Of a DNA stretch of 64,000 bases, positions 25,213 to 38,556 are shown in pieces. The stretch spans positions 674,891 through 738,890 of the forward strand of contig VXAI01000181.1 of the NCBI GenBank assembly GCA_013399305.1, in the 5' to 3' direction. A program made the position numbers and the translations under genes. Every line of letters starts with the position of its first letter. Positions within the stretch are counted from its first letter, which is position 1. This DNA is from Rostratula benghalensis. Taxonomy: Eukaryota > Chordata > Aves > Charadriiformes > Rostratulidae. Below the pieces are notes generated by a model, which worked only from the letters and a program-made list of their open reading frames with translations, did no database searches and was not told where the DNA came from.

Positions 25213-26692
25213 AAAAAAAGTTAAATAAAAGTGCCACATCCTTTGTGAACACAAACAATTAAGTCATGAGGAGATAAAAAATAAATAAAATAATAATAAT
25301 TAAAAAAAAACCCTGAAAGCACAGGGGTGGGTGGGCAAATGCCATTTGTGCCAAAGCACACGGTTGTAATTTCTCAGCAGCCAGAGTTGTTCCAGCGACT
25401 GGCAGAGTGCCCTCTGCTCTCCACAAGCCTCTTAATTAAAGATATTGCCAGTTAATCTCTAACCACAATCACTGTCCCGGTGGATCAGATGGGGCTCGAG
25501 CATCCCCCTTAGGAAATGATGGCTCCAGCGCTCAAAAGGCAGCTTTGGTAAGAGAAAAGTTTTCCAACAGGCCTTAAATATATATACATTATATACATAG
25601 TACCCACAAAAATCTGTGTTCAAACGGGCACACCTGAAGTGGCTAAAATGCATTTGCTGATGCAAACGTACGTGCGCTTGCAAATGCCTGATGAAAAACA
25701 AAAAAACAACAAAAAAGAGCTCTTTGTGAAAATTCTCAGGGAAGAAGGAAGAGTTGGGGGATTGTGGGTTAACACCGTAACCCATGGGGAAGCGCTGGTC
25801 TTCCCACCTACCAGCTTCAATGGTGGAAATCTCTCCCTAAGAGTTTTCAGTATTTCATTAGAATTTAGAATTAGAATCACAAATCAAAACAACATACTTC
25901 TAAGGGAAAATGGAAAGAAACTCCAAAATGTATCACTGCCTACAAAACTTTGCTTTTGATAAAAATATAGACTTTTGTCCTGAATGCAGTGTTTTGGCCA
26001 AGCTGAGTTAGAATCATAGAATCAGTTGCAGGTCCCAGTTGCAAGGCATCTGGAATTTCCAGTATTTTACTAACACGGAGGGGATGGTTCGCTGCTCTAC
26101 ATTCAGAGAAAGCACCTTTTGTCAGCAGCTGGGGAACAGTTGAATAAAGAGCAGAAGAATAAGTGTCATTTAATCACTGAGAAGCAGCCTTTTCCCCCCT
26201 CTACTCCATTGTTAGGAGAAAATGCTGTTCTTATTGAAAGCCTATTAGTGACAATACACACTTGTACTGAAAACATGAGACACGTCCAGAAGGTTTACTT
26301 CAAGGACCCAAGTGTTCCAGAAATATTATTAACATCAAGTATAATCACTTAGCAAATTGATTTTAACCCCTCTAAGACCATGAGACATAAAACATTCAAC
26401 CTCTGAAGAACTTGATCTAAAGCCAAAGCTGGACCTCACTTCAAAGCAGGGGCTGGGACCTGACGACCTACTTTTCCGACTACGTTGCTCTGTGATTTCA
26501 TGTTTATCCACTAGGAATCTTTCAAGGCGTTGACTCCATTAGATATGCAAATCCCAGGCCTTTCATAACAAACCTCCCAAACATTGCTCATCGCTTTGCC
26601 TTGGTTTTAATACAGGAAAATATTGAGCAAGAAGAGGAACTACAAATAAGCTGCCAGCGTTAATAATGACTTGCAACCATGGATGGCCTACT

Positions 26693-26722
26693 GATATATA
26701 TATATAAATATATACACACACA
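26693..26722. repeat. TA/CA compound microsatellite
   Basis: An alternating (TA)n stretch, interrupted once by AA, passes into (CA)4. Confidence 0.8.
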
Positions 26723-27473
26723 TTTTACCCAAAGTATGATGATCTCCCACTGTTCAGCAAACATCAAGAGGCAAGAACAGTAAGAAAAATGTCCAAGTGG
26801 GCTTTAAAACCCTGAGTTTTCTAACAAGTTCCAACAAGAATGAAATATGCCATGACCTTACACAGGCACAAGCCTTTTGTTTCTCGGAGTACACAGGGAA
26901 TTACACTTCTGTTTTTCTCCACAATCCTAAAAAAAACTGAGGATGAGGCAGTAAATTCTGTCCAGCTAGGCCTTATTAAACCCTGATTGCTATCCTTGGA
27001 AGTAAAATTAAGTAACTGTAAATAATTACCTCTGGAATGACAAAAATATGGTGCTTAGATGGAATTAGCGTGAAAGAAGAACTCAAAGGTTTTTTTCCAG
27101 TAGGACAAAAAAGAACAGACCCATGTCACAGGTGTTCCTGCAATAACACCACCTCAGGCTGTGATGTTTTGGGGTCAAAGAAGGTGACAGAGGTCAGATC
27201 AGGTCAGTACCTTGATGTGAGACCTTCAAGTGATGGCAAAATGCTGCAGGGAGCACCGAGGGTGATTCCCCAAAGGTGACACCCAGCTCTTCGAGCTGCA
27301 CTGGGGAGGCAGCAGAAAAAGCAAGTCGCCAGCAGGGTAAGTTACTGTGGTTTTGCATGTGCTGCTCACCGGAGGAGACAGGTCTTAACCACTTGTGGTT
27401 ACACAGAAAGAAAAAGAGAGGGTTATTAACTCCAGTGAAACAGCGCGATTCATTCAAAAAACAACCCCAAATT

Positions 27474-27529
27474 ACAAAAAAAACCCCAAACAAACAACCC
27501 AAAACAACCACCCAACCAAACACAAAACC
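27474..27529. repeat. 56-nt A/C-only tract
   Basis: No G or T occurs on the plus strand for 56 bases, and the pattern is a loose mix of AAAC, CCCAA and CAAA units. On the minus strand it reads as G/T only, with several GG to GGGG runs. It extends with low G/T content to about 27560. Confidence 0.8.
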
Positions 27530-27946
27530 TAAGTAGAACAAACCCAAGCAAAACCCAAGGAACCCTCAGGAAAAACAGCTATGAGAAAGTAGCAGAAACA
27601 AGGAAAACCACTTCAGTTCAGGAAACAGAGACGAAGCCCAAGTTACTGGAAGGTAAGCGGGGAGCACGCAGCTCTCTAAGAGGAACTGTTCTGCTTATGC
27701 TCTTCTTATCTGGCAGCTCCCCCAAAATGAGAGGTTCACATGGACCTCACCTCTCTGGACTGAGCCCTGCACATCGCCAGGGCCTGGGATCAAAGGGGTT
27801 CTTATCTGAAACACAAGCCTCCAGAGAACAAAGGAAGTTCTCATGATGCCTTCCATCTCCACTCTTCAATCGAAGAGAGGAGAAAGCTAACTCAAGGCAG
27901 AAATAAAATAATCCACCTACAGAACTGTGCCCTTCAAACTCTTGTT

Positions 27947-27948
<2 letters not shown>

Positions 27949-27976
<28 letters not shown>
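27949..27976. repeat. (AC)14 microsatellite
   Basis: Fourteen perfect AC dinucleotides, a likely polymorphic marker. It also produces meaningless Val/Cys-repeat frames on the minus strand. Confidence 0.95.
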
Positions 27977-27978
<2 letters not shown>

Positions 27979-28558
27979 TCTTCTGTATTATATACCAGTT
28001 TGTGTGATTTAGCCATGGGATAAGTTTCCCAAACCTATGGATTAGCAGAGGGATGAAAGGCAATGCTATACAGGAATAAAGACAGATTTTTACCTTTGAA
28101 GTCCCGTCACTGAAGGCTGCCAGCTTGGAAAAAAGCAAAAATCCCTTATCCTTGCATGGCAACACAGCTACCAGGGATTCTTTCTCATGAATCACTTTCC
28201 ATGCAGTGTAGGTACTGGTATAAATGGACATCTCTGGTCACCCACCAGCAGCCCACACCTCCCATGTATCACACAACCCAGCCACAGAGACGTTAGCCTT
28301 CGTATTTGTAGGAATAAATAGGGAGCTACCCTGAAACAGGACACAAAATCCATGAGAAATTGCTAGGTGTTAGGCAATATGAATTTCCACACTTTTCCCA
28401 ACCATTAGGCTCAAGCTTTTACTCAGTTGACTTATTTTATGTTGTAAATAAGACATTTAGGCAGAGAAGTCCTGAAGGACAAGCACAAAGATGTACCACT
28501 ACACAACAAAAACAGCTTGAACTAACAGAAGTCAACAGATGGGGCCTTTTTCGATAAG

Positions 28559-28578
28559 TCTGTCTGTACACAGACAGA
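28559..28578. repeat. Perfect 9-bp-arm palindrome
   Basis: TCTGTCTGT (28559-28567) and ACAGACAGA (28570-28578) are exact reverse complements around AC. The arms contain CAGAC/GTCTG, the core recognised by SMAD proteins. That function is an inference only. Confidence 0.8.
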
Positions 28579-31224
28579 TTTTACTGAATATTTTGGATTA
28601 TGCCAGAACCTGCCCCTGCCCATGACTTTGGCAAAGGGTTCCAGTCTGTGAGCCAAGGACTGAAAGACGGCGCAAGACAAGGTGGCAGCAGAAAGGTAGA
28701 ATTTCTCTATTTGTTTGCTCAGTTTTTAATGTGCCTGCCAAACAGCAAAACTCTTTCTAAACATTCTTCACGTCAGTTTAAAGGTCAGCAAATGACAGAC
28801 ACAGGGAAAATAACCTGTGCTTTCACCCTGCAGCAGGCTGGGTGTCTCAGGTAGGCAGGTGTGCGCGGCTGGGGGTTGATCCCTGGTGCAGAGCACACAA
28901 TGGGAATCAGCAAAATCTCGTGTAAAATCAGCGCCGTGGCTGATCTAACAAGATACCAAGACCCACACCTGCACAGCTCAAAGCAGGAGCAAGCCCTCAG
29001 CATCTGCATATTTCCACCCACACCCCCACTCCCCCCATTCTCCCTCCCAGCCTCTATTCATCTTTCAGATTTATTCTTGTCGCTAACAAAAACCTATTTC
29101 CTCTGTGAACCTTCCAGAAAAGAAAAGAAAAAGAACCGCATGGAAATCACTTGATAAACTGTACGTTACTTACAGCCTGATCAAAGCCCACTAAAATTCA
29201 GCACGAGTCTTTCTGTTGACCCAACAGACTTTGGGTCAAGCTTTTCAGCGCTTACCTAATTTCAGCCTTGGCATTCAGGGGGCCTAAGTTTTCCAAATAC
29301 CAAATTTCTGATATTGGGTGGAATCTATGGGTTTGACTCAGTCGCGTGACAGAGTTAAAATTTGTGAAAGATCAAAACTGAGAACAAAAAGAGTGAAGAA
29401 AACACAGGTTTATTTCCAAATGGAAAAAGCATAAAGCAATCCTGGAATACCACTGTCATGAGAAGTGAAGTCTGGAAATTTGATTCAGCACTGGATTATC
29501 AGCTGGTCCCCGTGCACCACTTTAATACCATTTCCTCTACTTGTGTTGGAGTTTAAAGCCAGGCCCTCACAGCATCAGACCTGGCACGTTCTTTTCATCT
29601 GTTTCTGCCTGGCTACATAGAACAGCTTTCTTTGGGCAATCAGGTAGACCTTTAGAGCCCATTTCACTGATGGTTGTACACACAGAAACCAAGTAATGAA
29701 TTATTAACTTGTTAAGAAATTAAAACCACCTTTCCTTTAAGCAGGTGGGTGCTTCTGTTGTTTTTTTCAGCATTCCCACACAAAAAAATGGAAGTAAAAC
29801 ACAACACAACAAGCACTACCTGCCTTAGCACTATATTAAAGATTAAAACTGCCAAACTCTCTGACTTCTCTTCTACAGAAAGAGTGTGGGGTCAGGTACA
29901 AATCACTGGAGGCCATAAAGATTCACCAATTTACATCTTGAGCAACTGTGGCCCTATGAAAGCAAACACAGCCTCAAAACCAAGAATTACAAGAACAAAC
30001 CCAAGAAAAGTTAAAATCAATTAGCACTGCTGACATCCTAAGCACCTAGCAACTAGAGCACATACCTAGAAATCATTCTGCTTGTCCCATGAGAAAAATA
30101 TTCCCTCCAACTACAATAGACTGTAATAGCAGTCAAAAAGTGAATTATTACAATTCCTCCTGTTTCTCACATATTATAATTTTCAATATAAAATTCACAC
30201 CAAGCAGACCCACTTCAGGGCATCTAGATTGAAAGTGAGGGCTGTGGAAGGTGTAAGGGTTCGCAATCTTATTTTTTTTTAATGTTATCTACAGTTTTGT
30301 GCCCCAACTGTATCCACTCCACATTGCTTTAGCTTGTAAGGGATGCTTTGGAGCAATCATTTCTAAACAAACTGAAGTCTTGTCTGAAGTGCAGAAAACA
30401 CAAAAAAGCTCTTCTGGTCTCCTTTGTCTATAGGTTCTGTGCATATCCCTATCTCTTCTTTGAGTTTGTTTTTTTTTTAATTTGGGAGAATATCATCTCT
30501 AAAACAAACTGGCAGCATACCCTTTCAGTCAGATGGTTATAAACTCAGCTCAGCCTGTGACTCTAGCCAGAAGTTAAAAGTTTTCTGCCCAAATGATTAT
30601 TGCACTTTTGGAAAAGCTCTGGTGAGGGATCATGTTAATACTGCATGGATCCGGTGAAGTAGAAAACTGATGAAAGCTAAGGATGAAATTAAAAATGAAT
30701 GACAATCAGGCTGAGTGCTATTCTCAGTACAGCTATTGCTCAATGTTATTTTGAATTGGATTTCGGCGTGCCTCAGTTTCTCCAACCAAATTGCTGGGAA
30801 TTTCCTGCACACTTGGAAGCGCTTTGAAGTTAGCAGATGAAAGGAGGTCTATAATGCAAGTCTACTAATATTTTATTTGTGACACAGCTCATTGTCATTT
30901 ATCAAAGAAAAATAAAAGACATTTATATACATCTCAACCAATCTCAATATTCACCGTGCACACCTAATCCACCACTTCCCTGAGCCAGTGGAAAGATTCC
31001 TATTGACCTGAGCAGGCTCATGCTCCTGACAGAGAAGTCAGTGTAAAGGTTCTGCCCCAGGAATAGAGTTTATGCTGCTTCAGAGGCCTTTTAACCTTAA
31101 AAATTTGCAGGACAGACGAGTAAGTAGCCACAAGCAGTAAATACATTAGGTCTGACCTTTATTAAAATGACAGATTTTTCTTGTGTGTGTTCTGCACAAT
31201 GAGAAAGGCATGGGAATGCAGAAT

Positions 31225-31750
31225 AGATGCCATCCACTTCTACTCTGCCCTGGTGAGGCCCCATCCGGAGCACTGGGTCCAGTTCTGGGCTCCCCAGTTC
31301 AGGAAGGACAGGGAACTGCTGGAGAAGGGTACAGCAGAGGACCACCAAGATGATGAGGGGCCTGGAGCATCTCTCTGATGAGGAAAGGCTGAGGGACTTG
31401 GGTCTGTTTAGTCTGGAGAAGAGAAGGCTGAGCTGATCAACACCTACAAATACTTCAAGGGTGGGCATTAGGAGGATGGAGCCAGTCTTTTTTCAGTGGT
31501 GCCAGTGACAGGACAAGAGGTAATGGGCACAAACTCGGACATAAAAAGTTCCATGAGGAGGAACTTCTTTCCTTTGAGGGTGGCAGAGCCCTGGCAGAGG
31601 CTGCCCAGAGAGGTGGTGGTGTCTCCTTCCCTGGAGACATTCAAACCCCACCTGGACACCTTCCTGTGGGACCTGCTCTGGCAGGGGGTTGGACTGGATG
31701 ATCTCCAGATGTCCCTTCAAACCCCATAGCATTCTGCAATTCCAGGATTT
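31225..31750 (+). mobile_element. CR1 LINE 3' fragment (+)
   Basis: A plus-strand, 5'-truncated CR1 copy. It enters at CTACTCTGCCCTGGTGAGGC (about 31240), then GAGCACTGGGTCCAGTTCTG, CAAGATGATGAGGGGCCTGG, TTTAGTCTGGAGAAGAGAAG (about 31410), CAGAGGCTGCCCAGAGAGGT (about 31595), CATTCAAACCCCACCTGGAC and GGGGGTTGGACTGGATGATC (about 31685). It ends near 31750 in a diverged tail (CATTCTGCAATTCCAGG). It is the same subfamily as the minus-strand copy at 5.9 kb, judged by the shared 'gacacnttcctgtgggacctgctct' block. Frames are broken. Confidence 0.93.
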
Positions 31751-34329
31751 CTCTCTTCAAAACCCTCTGGGAGATAAGCAAATTGAATGTAAAACAACAC
31801 ACTGAATTTTCATCTCTCATATTTAAAACACCCTGCTAAAATGGAGAGGGAAATAAGCAATTCATCCAACGTTTATTCAAGATTTGTTTGGAAAATGGAC
31901 TGGGGGAAAAGTTGGAAAGGAGAGAGTCAGGCCCTCCTAGGAGCATCCTCAGACATCTGCTGCAACTGGATTTCCCTGTGAAATGGTGGGGGGTGGGTGT
32001 GTGCAAACCCACCCCACCAAGGCTTTGGCTTCTTTATCTTTGCCTGTTTTCCTGCAATTCCAACAGAAATATGCCCACTTTGCTCCAACACCCTCAGCAT
32101 CTGCCTGCCGGGCCCTCAACGCTGCTGATTTTTTCCCCTTGGCTTGCCTGGTACCGGCTGCACAGTTCGTTAGTAAAATAAAGTAAGTAAAGCAAATAAA
32201 ACCTAAGACAAATACTATAAATAACCCACGCTTCTGGCTGTGGAATGACTAAAGATGTTCAGCTCAGCCATGCATGGAGCAGGTCTGCTCTTCAGGCACA
32301 TCCATTACAGTACACGACATCCAAAGGAAAAGAAAAAAAAAAAAGAAATTTGTATAAATACCTCCAAAATATAGCCAAAAGTATACATTAAAACCAAACC
32401 GTGCACAGAATATACTTCAGTTGGTCTCCCACTGCCTAGAATTCTTTCATTAAAAAGCAGCTAATGGAGAGGAGAACACAACTGGAAGCTGAATCCATTT
32501 ATATGCTCTGGTTTTCTCTAAGCACTACAAGTATTCTCACTGCATTTTCACCTTTCCTGAAGAAACTACTGAAAACCAAACCCCATAAATGGCTGTGTTA
32601 AAGCTTAAAAATGAGAACAAGCTGCTGTTCAGACGGTAAATAATTTATAATAGATTCAAACAATTAGGATTAACCAGCTTCATTAAAAAAATAATAATAA
32701 TTAAAAAAAGTTTGCTTATTCTGGGCTGTGTTTTGGAAACCATTTCTACCTTATTTTTCTTGGTAACACAATTTCATGCTACAGAAAAGGCATCAAACGA
32801 TGAAAAGCATTTGTTTCTTTCTTGTTCTTAAGTAAAACCAGCAATGTTAAACAGGTCAGATATAATAAATACAGCTATTTCAAGGGAAAGAAAAATGTTT
32901 TCCTGTCCTAACTTTGAGTGACAAGAGAAAATTTTTACCAGCTTGCAACTCCACTTTATTAAAAGTGTTCAATTTTATTTAATTGGATATATATGTACAT
33001 GTTCTATTGGGCTTCTTTGTTGCGTTTTTCAAATTAATCATATACCATGGAAGCAACATTTTAAAGTGAGTGATGTTCTAGACACCTTTAAAAGTTCTCA
33101 TCTGTGGCAGCCACAGTCTCCGACCCCATATTTTTAAATTTTTGATACTTGGATTACCCCGGCAGGAAGGCGATAGTCCTTGAATAGAGCTTTTTGTTCT
33201 GCATTCTAATAGCTTCCAGCACTTGCCCCAGCCCACAAGATACATACCAAATTTAGTTAGACATCTAGGCCAGACGTGAAGAATTTCTCTGTCAGATCTA
33301 GTAAACTCCACCGGTTTAACATTTTGGCTTCTTGAGGGCAAGGAGGAGACAGCGAGGCAGACACCGTGCCTTGCAGCAGCTCAGGGACACATGGTGGTTC
33401 TTAAAAGGAAGTTAATGAATCAGGCTACTAACCTCCACAACCCCTGAAACTTTCCTATTTTTGATTAAAAAAAAAGAAAGAAAAAAGAAAAAAGAAAAAC
33501 AAAGAATCATCCATCCTTAGCTCTATTCAACCCTATATCCTGAAACTGAGGGCTGCTAAGAGATAGATACAGAAATACAAATATTTTTTAAGTCCAGTTT
33601 GCTGTGTAATAATCCCACAGCCCAAACCCACTGTGTATTTCCTCTTGAAGACACAAAGGAAATTTCAGTCATCTTGAAGCAACTCTTCCCTTGGCAATTT
33701 GTTTTACATTTGTTACCACGAGTTTAAACCTAATAGAAGGAACGGGTAGGCAATTTGTACTCTTGCAGTAAATTACTGTGGTTTCAACCCATTTACTTTG
33801 ATTTTCTACTGATCACACTGATCTTCTCCCACACAGAACTGGTACAAAGGGAGTAATTTGTTATTACCCAAGATGTTTACCAGTTTGGAAATGGGAGAGA
33901 GCGATGGGGAACCCCACAACCAGAGCTGTTAGAGCCTCCTGCCCGTTTGGCAGGATGGATGCTCCGAGCGGGAATCTCCTGCAAGATGTTTTCCTTCCCC
34001 ACAGTCCACTCTCAAGAGGGTTTGAGCTTTTGGAAGAAGCTTCTCCTTGGGCTGGGCAACCATCTTGAGGGAGGAACCGTGGAGGCAAATGCTTGTGGAG
34101 CACTGGGAAACCGCAGGGCTGCGATGGGGGGATGGATGGGGGGATCGGGGCAGCGCGGGGTCTGCTGGGAGCCCATGAGAACTCACTGCCGAATTCCAGC
34201 CCCAACGTTCCTCATTTGGAAGTAATTGCCCTGTGCAATCCATCAGGAGGGGCCAGAGAAGATATCTTTGTGAAGTGGAAAAAAATGAGTTCTTAATTTA
34301 TATATGACAATTAAACCAAATTGGATTGA
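31751..34329. other. Unique AT-rich non-coding DNA
   Basis: No repeat family or gene is recognised. An A/G-rich low-complexity patch lies at about 33467-33502. Frames at 33864-34243 (104-113 codons, -) fall in a slightly GC-richer patch and show no domain. Confidence 0.6.
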
Positions 34330-34387
34330 TTTCTTTTTCTTTCCCCTCTTTTTTTTTTTTCTTTTTTTTTCTTTTTTTCCCCCCCCT
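34330..34387. repeat. 58-nt pure pyrimidine tract
   Basis: Only C and T occur on the plus strand for 58 bases, ending in a C-rich part. Such tracts can adopt triplex structures and act as strong polypyrimidine tracts for splicing. The AG at 34398-34399 just downstream could serve as an acceptor, but no convincing exon follows. Confidence 0.85.
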
Positions 34388-37300
34388 GCTTTTTGGAAGA
34401 CTTTAAAATGAACTATAAGTCAGAAGATCTGCCAAGGCTCCCTTCCCTAATTAAACACATAACTCGTATTAAAAACCTTTTTAGTCCAGCTGCTGAGAGC
34501 CCGTGGAATTGCGGAGATGTATGGTTTGTGGGAAACATTGTGTTCCTTCTTGAATTCTTCAGCTTTCACAAAAGACAGCATGTGAACACTTTCCATAAAT
34601 ACAAACTGTGTTTCCTAATTAAACTACTGTCACTTCTATATAATGAGTTAGCAAACCAAATGAAAGCTTACACAAATATTTTCAAAGTTAAAGTAATCAG
34701 CTTCAAATGAAATACGCAACTTCTCACTACAGCCATACCTCCAGTAACTCAAGCAACAGGGTATTTTTTAAAAAATAAGTAATAAAACTCCCCAATTTAG
34801 AGCAGGCATTGCCACTGAAAGACTTCAACACACCAAGGGCCTGGGTAACACACCAGAAGGCTTACACAAAGACAGATTCATCAGATTTTCTCTTTAAAAG
34901 TTCTTTTAAAAGGTGAAATTCCACTTTAGAAACAAATTCATTGGCCATAGCTACATCAGCCTCAAAGTTCAGAATGATATGCACATTTCTTACAGAAAAC
35001 TACTATTTTTTTCCTGCAATTTAAGAGTTTAGGCTGTTTTATCAGTGTTGATTATTAGAGGCAAAACAAGTGTTTGGTCTTTAAATGCATCCCTCCCACT
35101 GGAAGTGCACGTGACAGTTATATGAAATACTAAAATAAATTTTAAAATAAAGTGCTCCTTCTGATGCATTTGTTGTTTTATTACTAGCTTTCTCTCGCTT
35201 AGCGAAACAAAAATAATTGAGGAATATCAAAGACCAAACCTTGTGGAAATAGCTCTTCCATTTTAAAAAAAAAAAAAAAGAAACTGTTGTCAAGACTGAA
35301 GTAGCCGATTTACTCGTACATTTGTAAAGCACAGCCCAGTCTGGCCAATTCACACTTGCATCACCTCATTTCCAGTATCCCCCACGTCAAACTCAAGGCA
35401 CGCTGTCAAACGTCGCCTTTGGAAGCCAGCCCGACCCAGTTAATGCCTTATGCAGAAAATCCTTCCTACCTAGTTGGAATCTTTTTAAATGCCCAATTTA
35501 ATATATCAGAAAACTGCTCTTACCATTCCCCAAAAGAAGCCATCTGCCCTCTTCTGCGCTCTTTTACAATAGTTTTATTATTTATCTACATCCCACCTTC
35601 ATTTTTGTTGTAGCAAATTTTCTTACAGCAAATGGCAAAACCAATACCCTGAACCTGGGAGGATCCAATTCCTGCAGTTTCTTACACTGTTTCCCCAGTG
35701 TGGTCTACTGGCCATCCATCACCACAGCCAAGCTGGTGGCTTACTGGGAGGGGGCTTTGGTCCAGCATGGTTGGCCTGTGGCTGTCTTCTGAACCCAAGG
35801 ACCATTAAGCGATCAAGCACCCTAGGGAAATCAAGTAAACCATCCCGGTTCCACAAACAACAGATACACAGCTCTTTGGCAGGGAATTGGCTTTCTCACC
35901 CCCTGGTGTGCATCAGCAGGACTTCCATTGTCACAGACTACCCACATGAGTTTTCATCTTCTTTTCCATAACAGTTGGAGGCTCTGAACGACCCATTTCT
36001 GCCGTTGCTGCTCACCCCCATGGCAGAGATGGGTTCTAAGGGGAAATGGGTTCTTCTGTTCCCATTAACAAGCCTCAGCTCCACGGTTTTGTAATGCAAG
36101 CACCTTGGCACTTCTCTATTCAGAAGGCCCCCCCCTTGCACATAAGAGAGTGGCATTACCCTAAGTAAGAGCAGCAACAAAGGAGCAGGCTGTGAGGAGC
36201 TCAAGATACCATCAGCCTTTGGAGATCCATCAGAGCTAAGGAAATTAAATAAAAAAAATTTAAAAAGAAAAAATTTTTAAAATCACATTACAGCTTTTCC
36301 ATTCTCATCACGAAATTCTCCAAACCGTTTCCCAGCTCATCTCCTATTAGAGCAGCACCAGCTGCCTGAGAGCTGGAAAGATTTCACCCCATCCTTTCAC
36401 GCTTAGGTCATCCTTACACAATCTGAAGCCTTTAGCGCGGGAGCATCGCAACCGAATTCCCCACGGTCTTCTCATGGTCTAAGGGCGACGCCAAAAAGAT
36501 GTAGCAAAGGCTAATGGGAAGCCACTTGTGCATGGGCTGCTATAACCATTTTGCAAACGTCAATATTTGTTTTAAAGACATCTCCCAATGTGAAAAATGG
36601 TTCTACTTTGTCGTTAAAAGAGAACGGCGCAGAGAGTTAATCTCGCCCATTTATTTTATATCATCCAAACCAAAATATTGATACATCTGGACAAGCTCAA
36701 TCCAGGAAAAGAACAGCATTCCCAAAGCATTCATGAACACAACCAACAGATCATAAATCGTAACTATCCAGAACTGACCACAATTAAATAATCTGTCAAG
36801 GGAGGAGGTAGGCAGCCATTCTGGCGAGGTTCAGACCACCGACAGAAATTCAGAAAAGGCTAAATTAAAAGTATCAACAGTTTGTTGGATTGGTGTCTCC
36901 TGAGCCGCTGAGTTAAGACAGCCTAAGCTACAATAAACCCTCCCAGGGTAGGTCAAGTATTTATTAAAGTGTTGTGCCCAAGAGACTCTCACAAACTCAG
37001 GAAAAAGCATTTTAGATGCTTCAGTCAGACCCCATCCAAGACAGCGCTCTGTCTGCACAAACAGCACGTTCTCAGGGAGGCAGCTTCTCAGGTTCAGTGC
37101 CAGGGACATTCAGAGCAAATCCACCAGAGTTATTCCCTCAGTCCAAGTCTGCCTTGAGTTATTCCATCTCCGCAACCACCTTGCTGCTAACGGAGAAAAA
37201 AAGTGACACTGTTATAAGGAAATTTGTCCTACAAGACCCAGCACTGCCAGCTGTGACCCTGCTGTGCACTGGGAGTCATGGCATCATGTAAGATTCTAAA

Positions 37301-38089
37301 CTCCTGTTTTAAAGAGAATTTTAAAAAAAAAAAAGAATCCTCCAACACCTGCCATTTTTTTTCTCCTCTATCATAAAGAAATTCAAGTCAAGTTGATGAC
37401 CACGGAATTCCTGGCCCTGAAAGCAGGGGAGAATCAGGATAGAAAGTGACCACCCCAAGTGCAAGACACGAGCTGCACCTGAATGCCATAACTACGTAAA
37501 AGTATTACAGGTAGAAGGAAAAATAAATTTCTAGATAGAAACCTGAAGCTTAATTCCAGCTCTGCTGAAATGAACGGTTCTGCTGTGAACTTCAAATGAA
37601 TTGTGATCCCCCCCATATTTTAGAGTTAACAAAACCAGCAGAACTGAAAAGGATTTTAAGTATTACTAACTACATCAGAGGAGGACTGAGCCTGCAGTGC
37701 TCTGTTTTAATTGCAAGACGGGTTGCTAAAATGAAAAGTGTTATTGAAAGCTTCTTCCAGATGCCACCTCTTATAGTGGGACCATCAGAGAGCAGCTCAA
37801 GCCACCATCCACGCAGTTCTTGGATTTTTCATTGCACCCTAAGACCCAGGCTAATTAATCTAGACAAACTGTTTCTTCCTGCTTACATCTTCCTTTGCTT
37901 TACATCTCTGAATTGCAAAGAATTGGAGGGTTTTTTTACCCATCAAATCTACATGCCTTCCTTTTATTTGTGCTTCTAGACTGGATGCCAGCAGTGATTG
38001 CCCATCATCATACCAAGCACCAAGGGACCTCCAGAGTTCTCACACCTTGCAGCAAGGAAGGCATGCAGATAGAGAGGCAGATGCAGCTG
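34388..38089. other. Unique AT-rich non-coding DNA
   Basis: No repeat family or gene is recognised. The plus frame at 34393-34710 (105 codons) directly follows the pyrimidine tract but has no domain and an AT-biased composition. A low-complexity A/T patch lies at about 36240-36285. Confidence 0.55.
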
Positions 38090-38556
38090 CTGGGAAGGAT
38101 GTTGGAACAGGTCTAGCAGAAGGCCACAAAGATGATCAGAGGGCTGGAGCACCTCTGCTATGAAGACAGGCTGAGAGAGTTGGGGTTCTTCAGCCTGGAG
38201 AAGAGAAGGCTCCAGAGAGACCTTAGAGCAGCTTCCAGTATCTGAAGGGAGCTGCAGGAGAGATGGAAAGGGACTCTTTGTCAGGAAGTGGAGTGACAGG
38301 ACGAAGGGTAAAGGTTTTAAACTGAAAGAGATTTAGATTCGATAGTTGGAAGAACTTCTTTGCTGTGAGGGTGGTGAGAGCCTGGCCCAGGTTGCCCAGA
38401 GAAGCTGTGGCTGCCCCATCCCTGGAGGGGTTCAAGGCCAGGCTGGAGGGGGCTTGGAGCAACCTGGTCTGGTGGGAGGTGTCCCTGCCCATGGCATATA
38501 ACCATGGCAGAAAACCTTTAAGGTCCCTTCCAACCCTAACCATTCTATGATTCTAA
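38090..38556 (+). mobile_element. CR1 LINE 3' fragment (+), arm of an inverted pair
   Basis: A plus-strand CR1 copy. It enters near CAGAAGGCCACAAAGATGAT (about 38117), then GGGCTGGAGCACCTCTGCTA, TCAGCCTGGAGAAGAGAAGG (about 38190), GACAGGACGAAGGGTAAAGG, CCAGAGAAGCTGTGGCTGCC (about 38396) and CTGGAGGGGTTCAAGGCCAG. It ends GGTCCCTTCCAACCCTAACCATTCTATGATTCTA (to 38556) with an intact octamer tail. Its last roughly 200 bp closely match, in reverse complement, the copy at 41.8 kb. A small rearranged stretch (about 38491-38520) replaces the usual 'gcagggggttggaac' part of the tail. Confidence 0.93.

Larger units (their letters stand above)
25213..31224. other. Unique DNA with several simple repeats
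   Basis: No gene or dispersed repeat family is recognised over about 6 kb. It contains a TA-rich microsatellite (26693-26722), an A/C-only tract (27474-27529), (AC)14 (27949-27976) and a perfect palindrome (28559-28578), each listed separately. Open frames stay below 110 codons outside the A/C-biased region. Confidence 0.6.

Noticed and set aside
26011..26035. Possible CR1 octamer tail (GAATCATAGAATCA)
   Set aside because: Only about 15 bases match and no CR1 body follows, so chance cannot be excluded.
27949..27976. CRISPR-like or tandem regulatory array
   Set aside because: It is a plain (AC)14 microsatellite. No repeat-spacer structure exists anywhere in the window.
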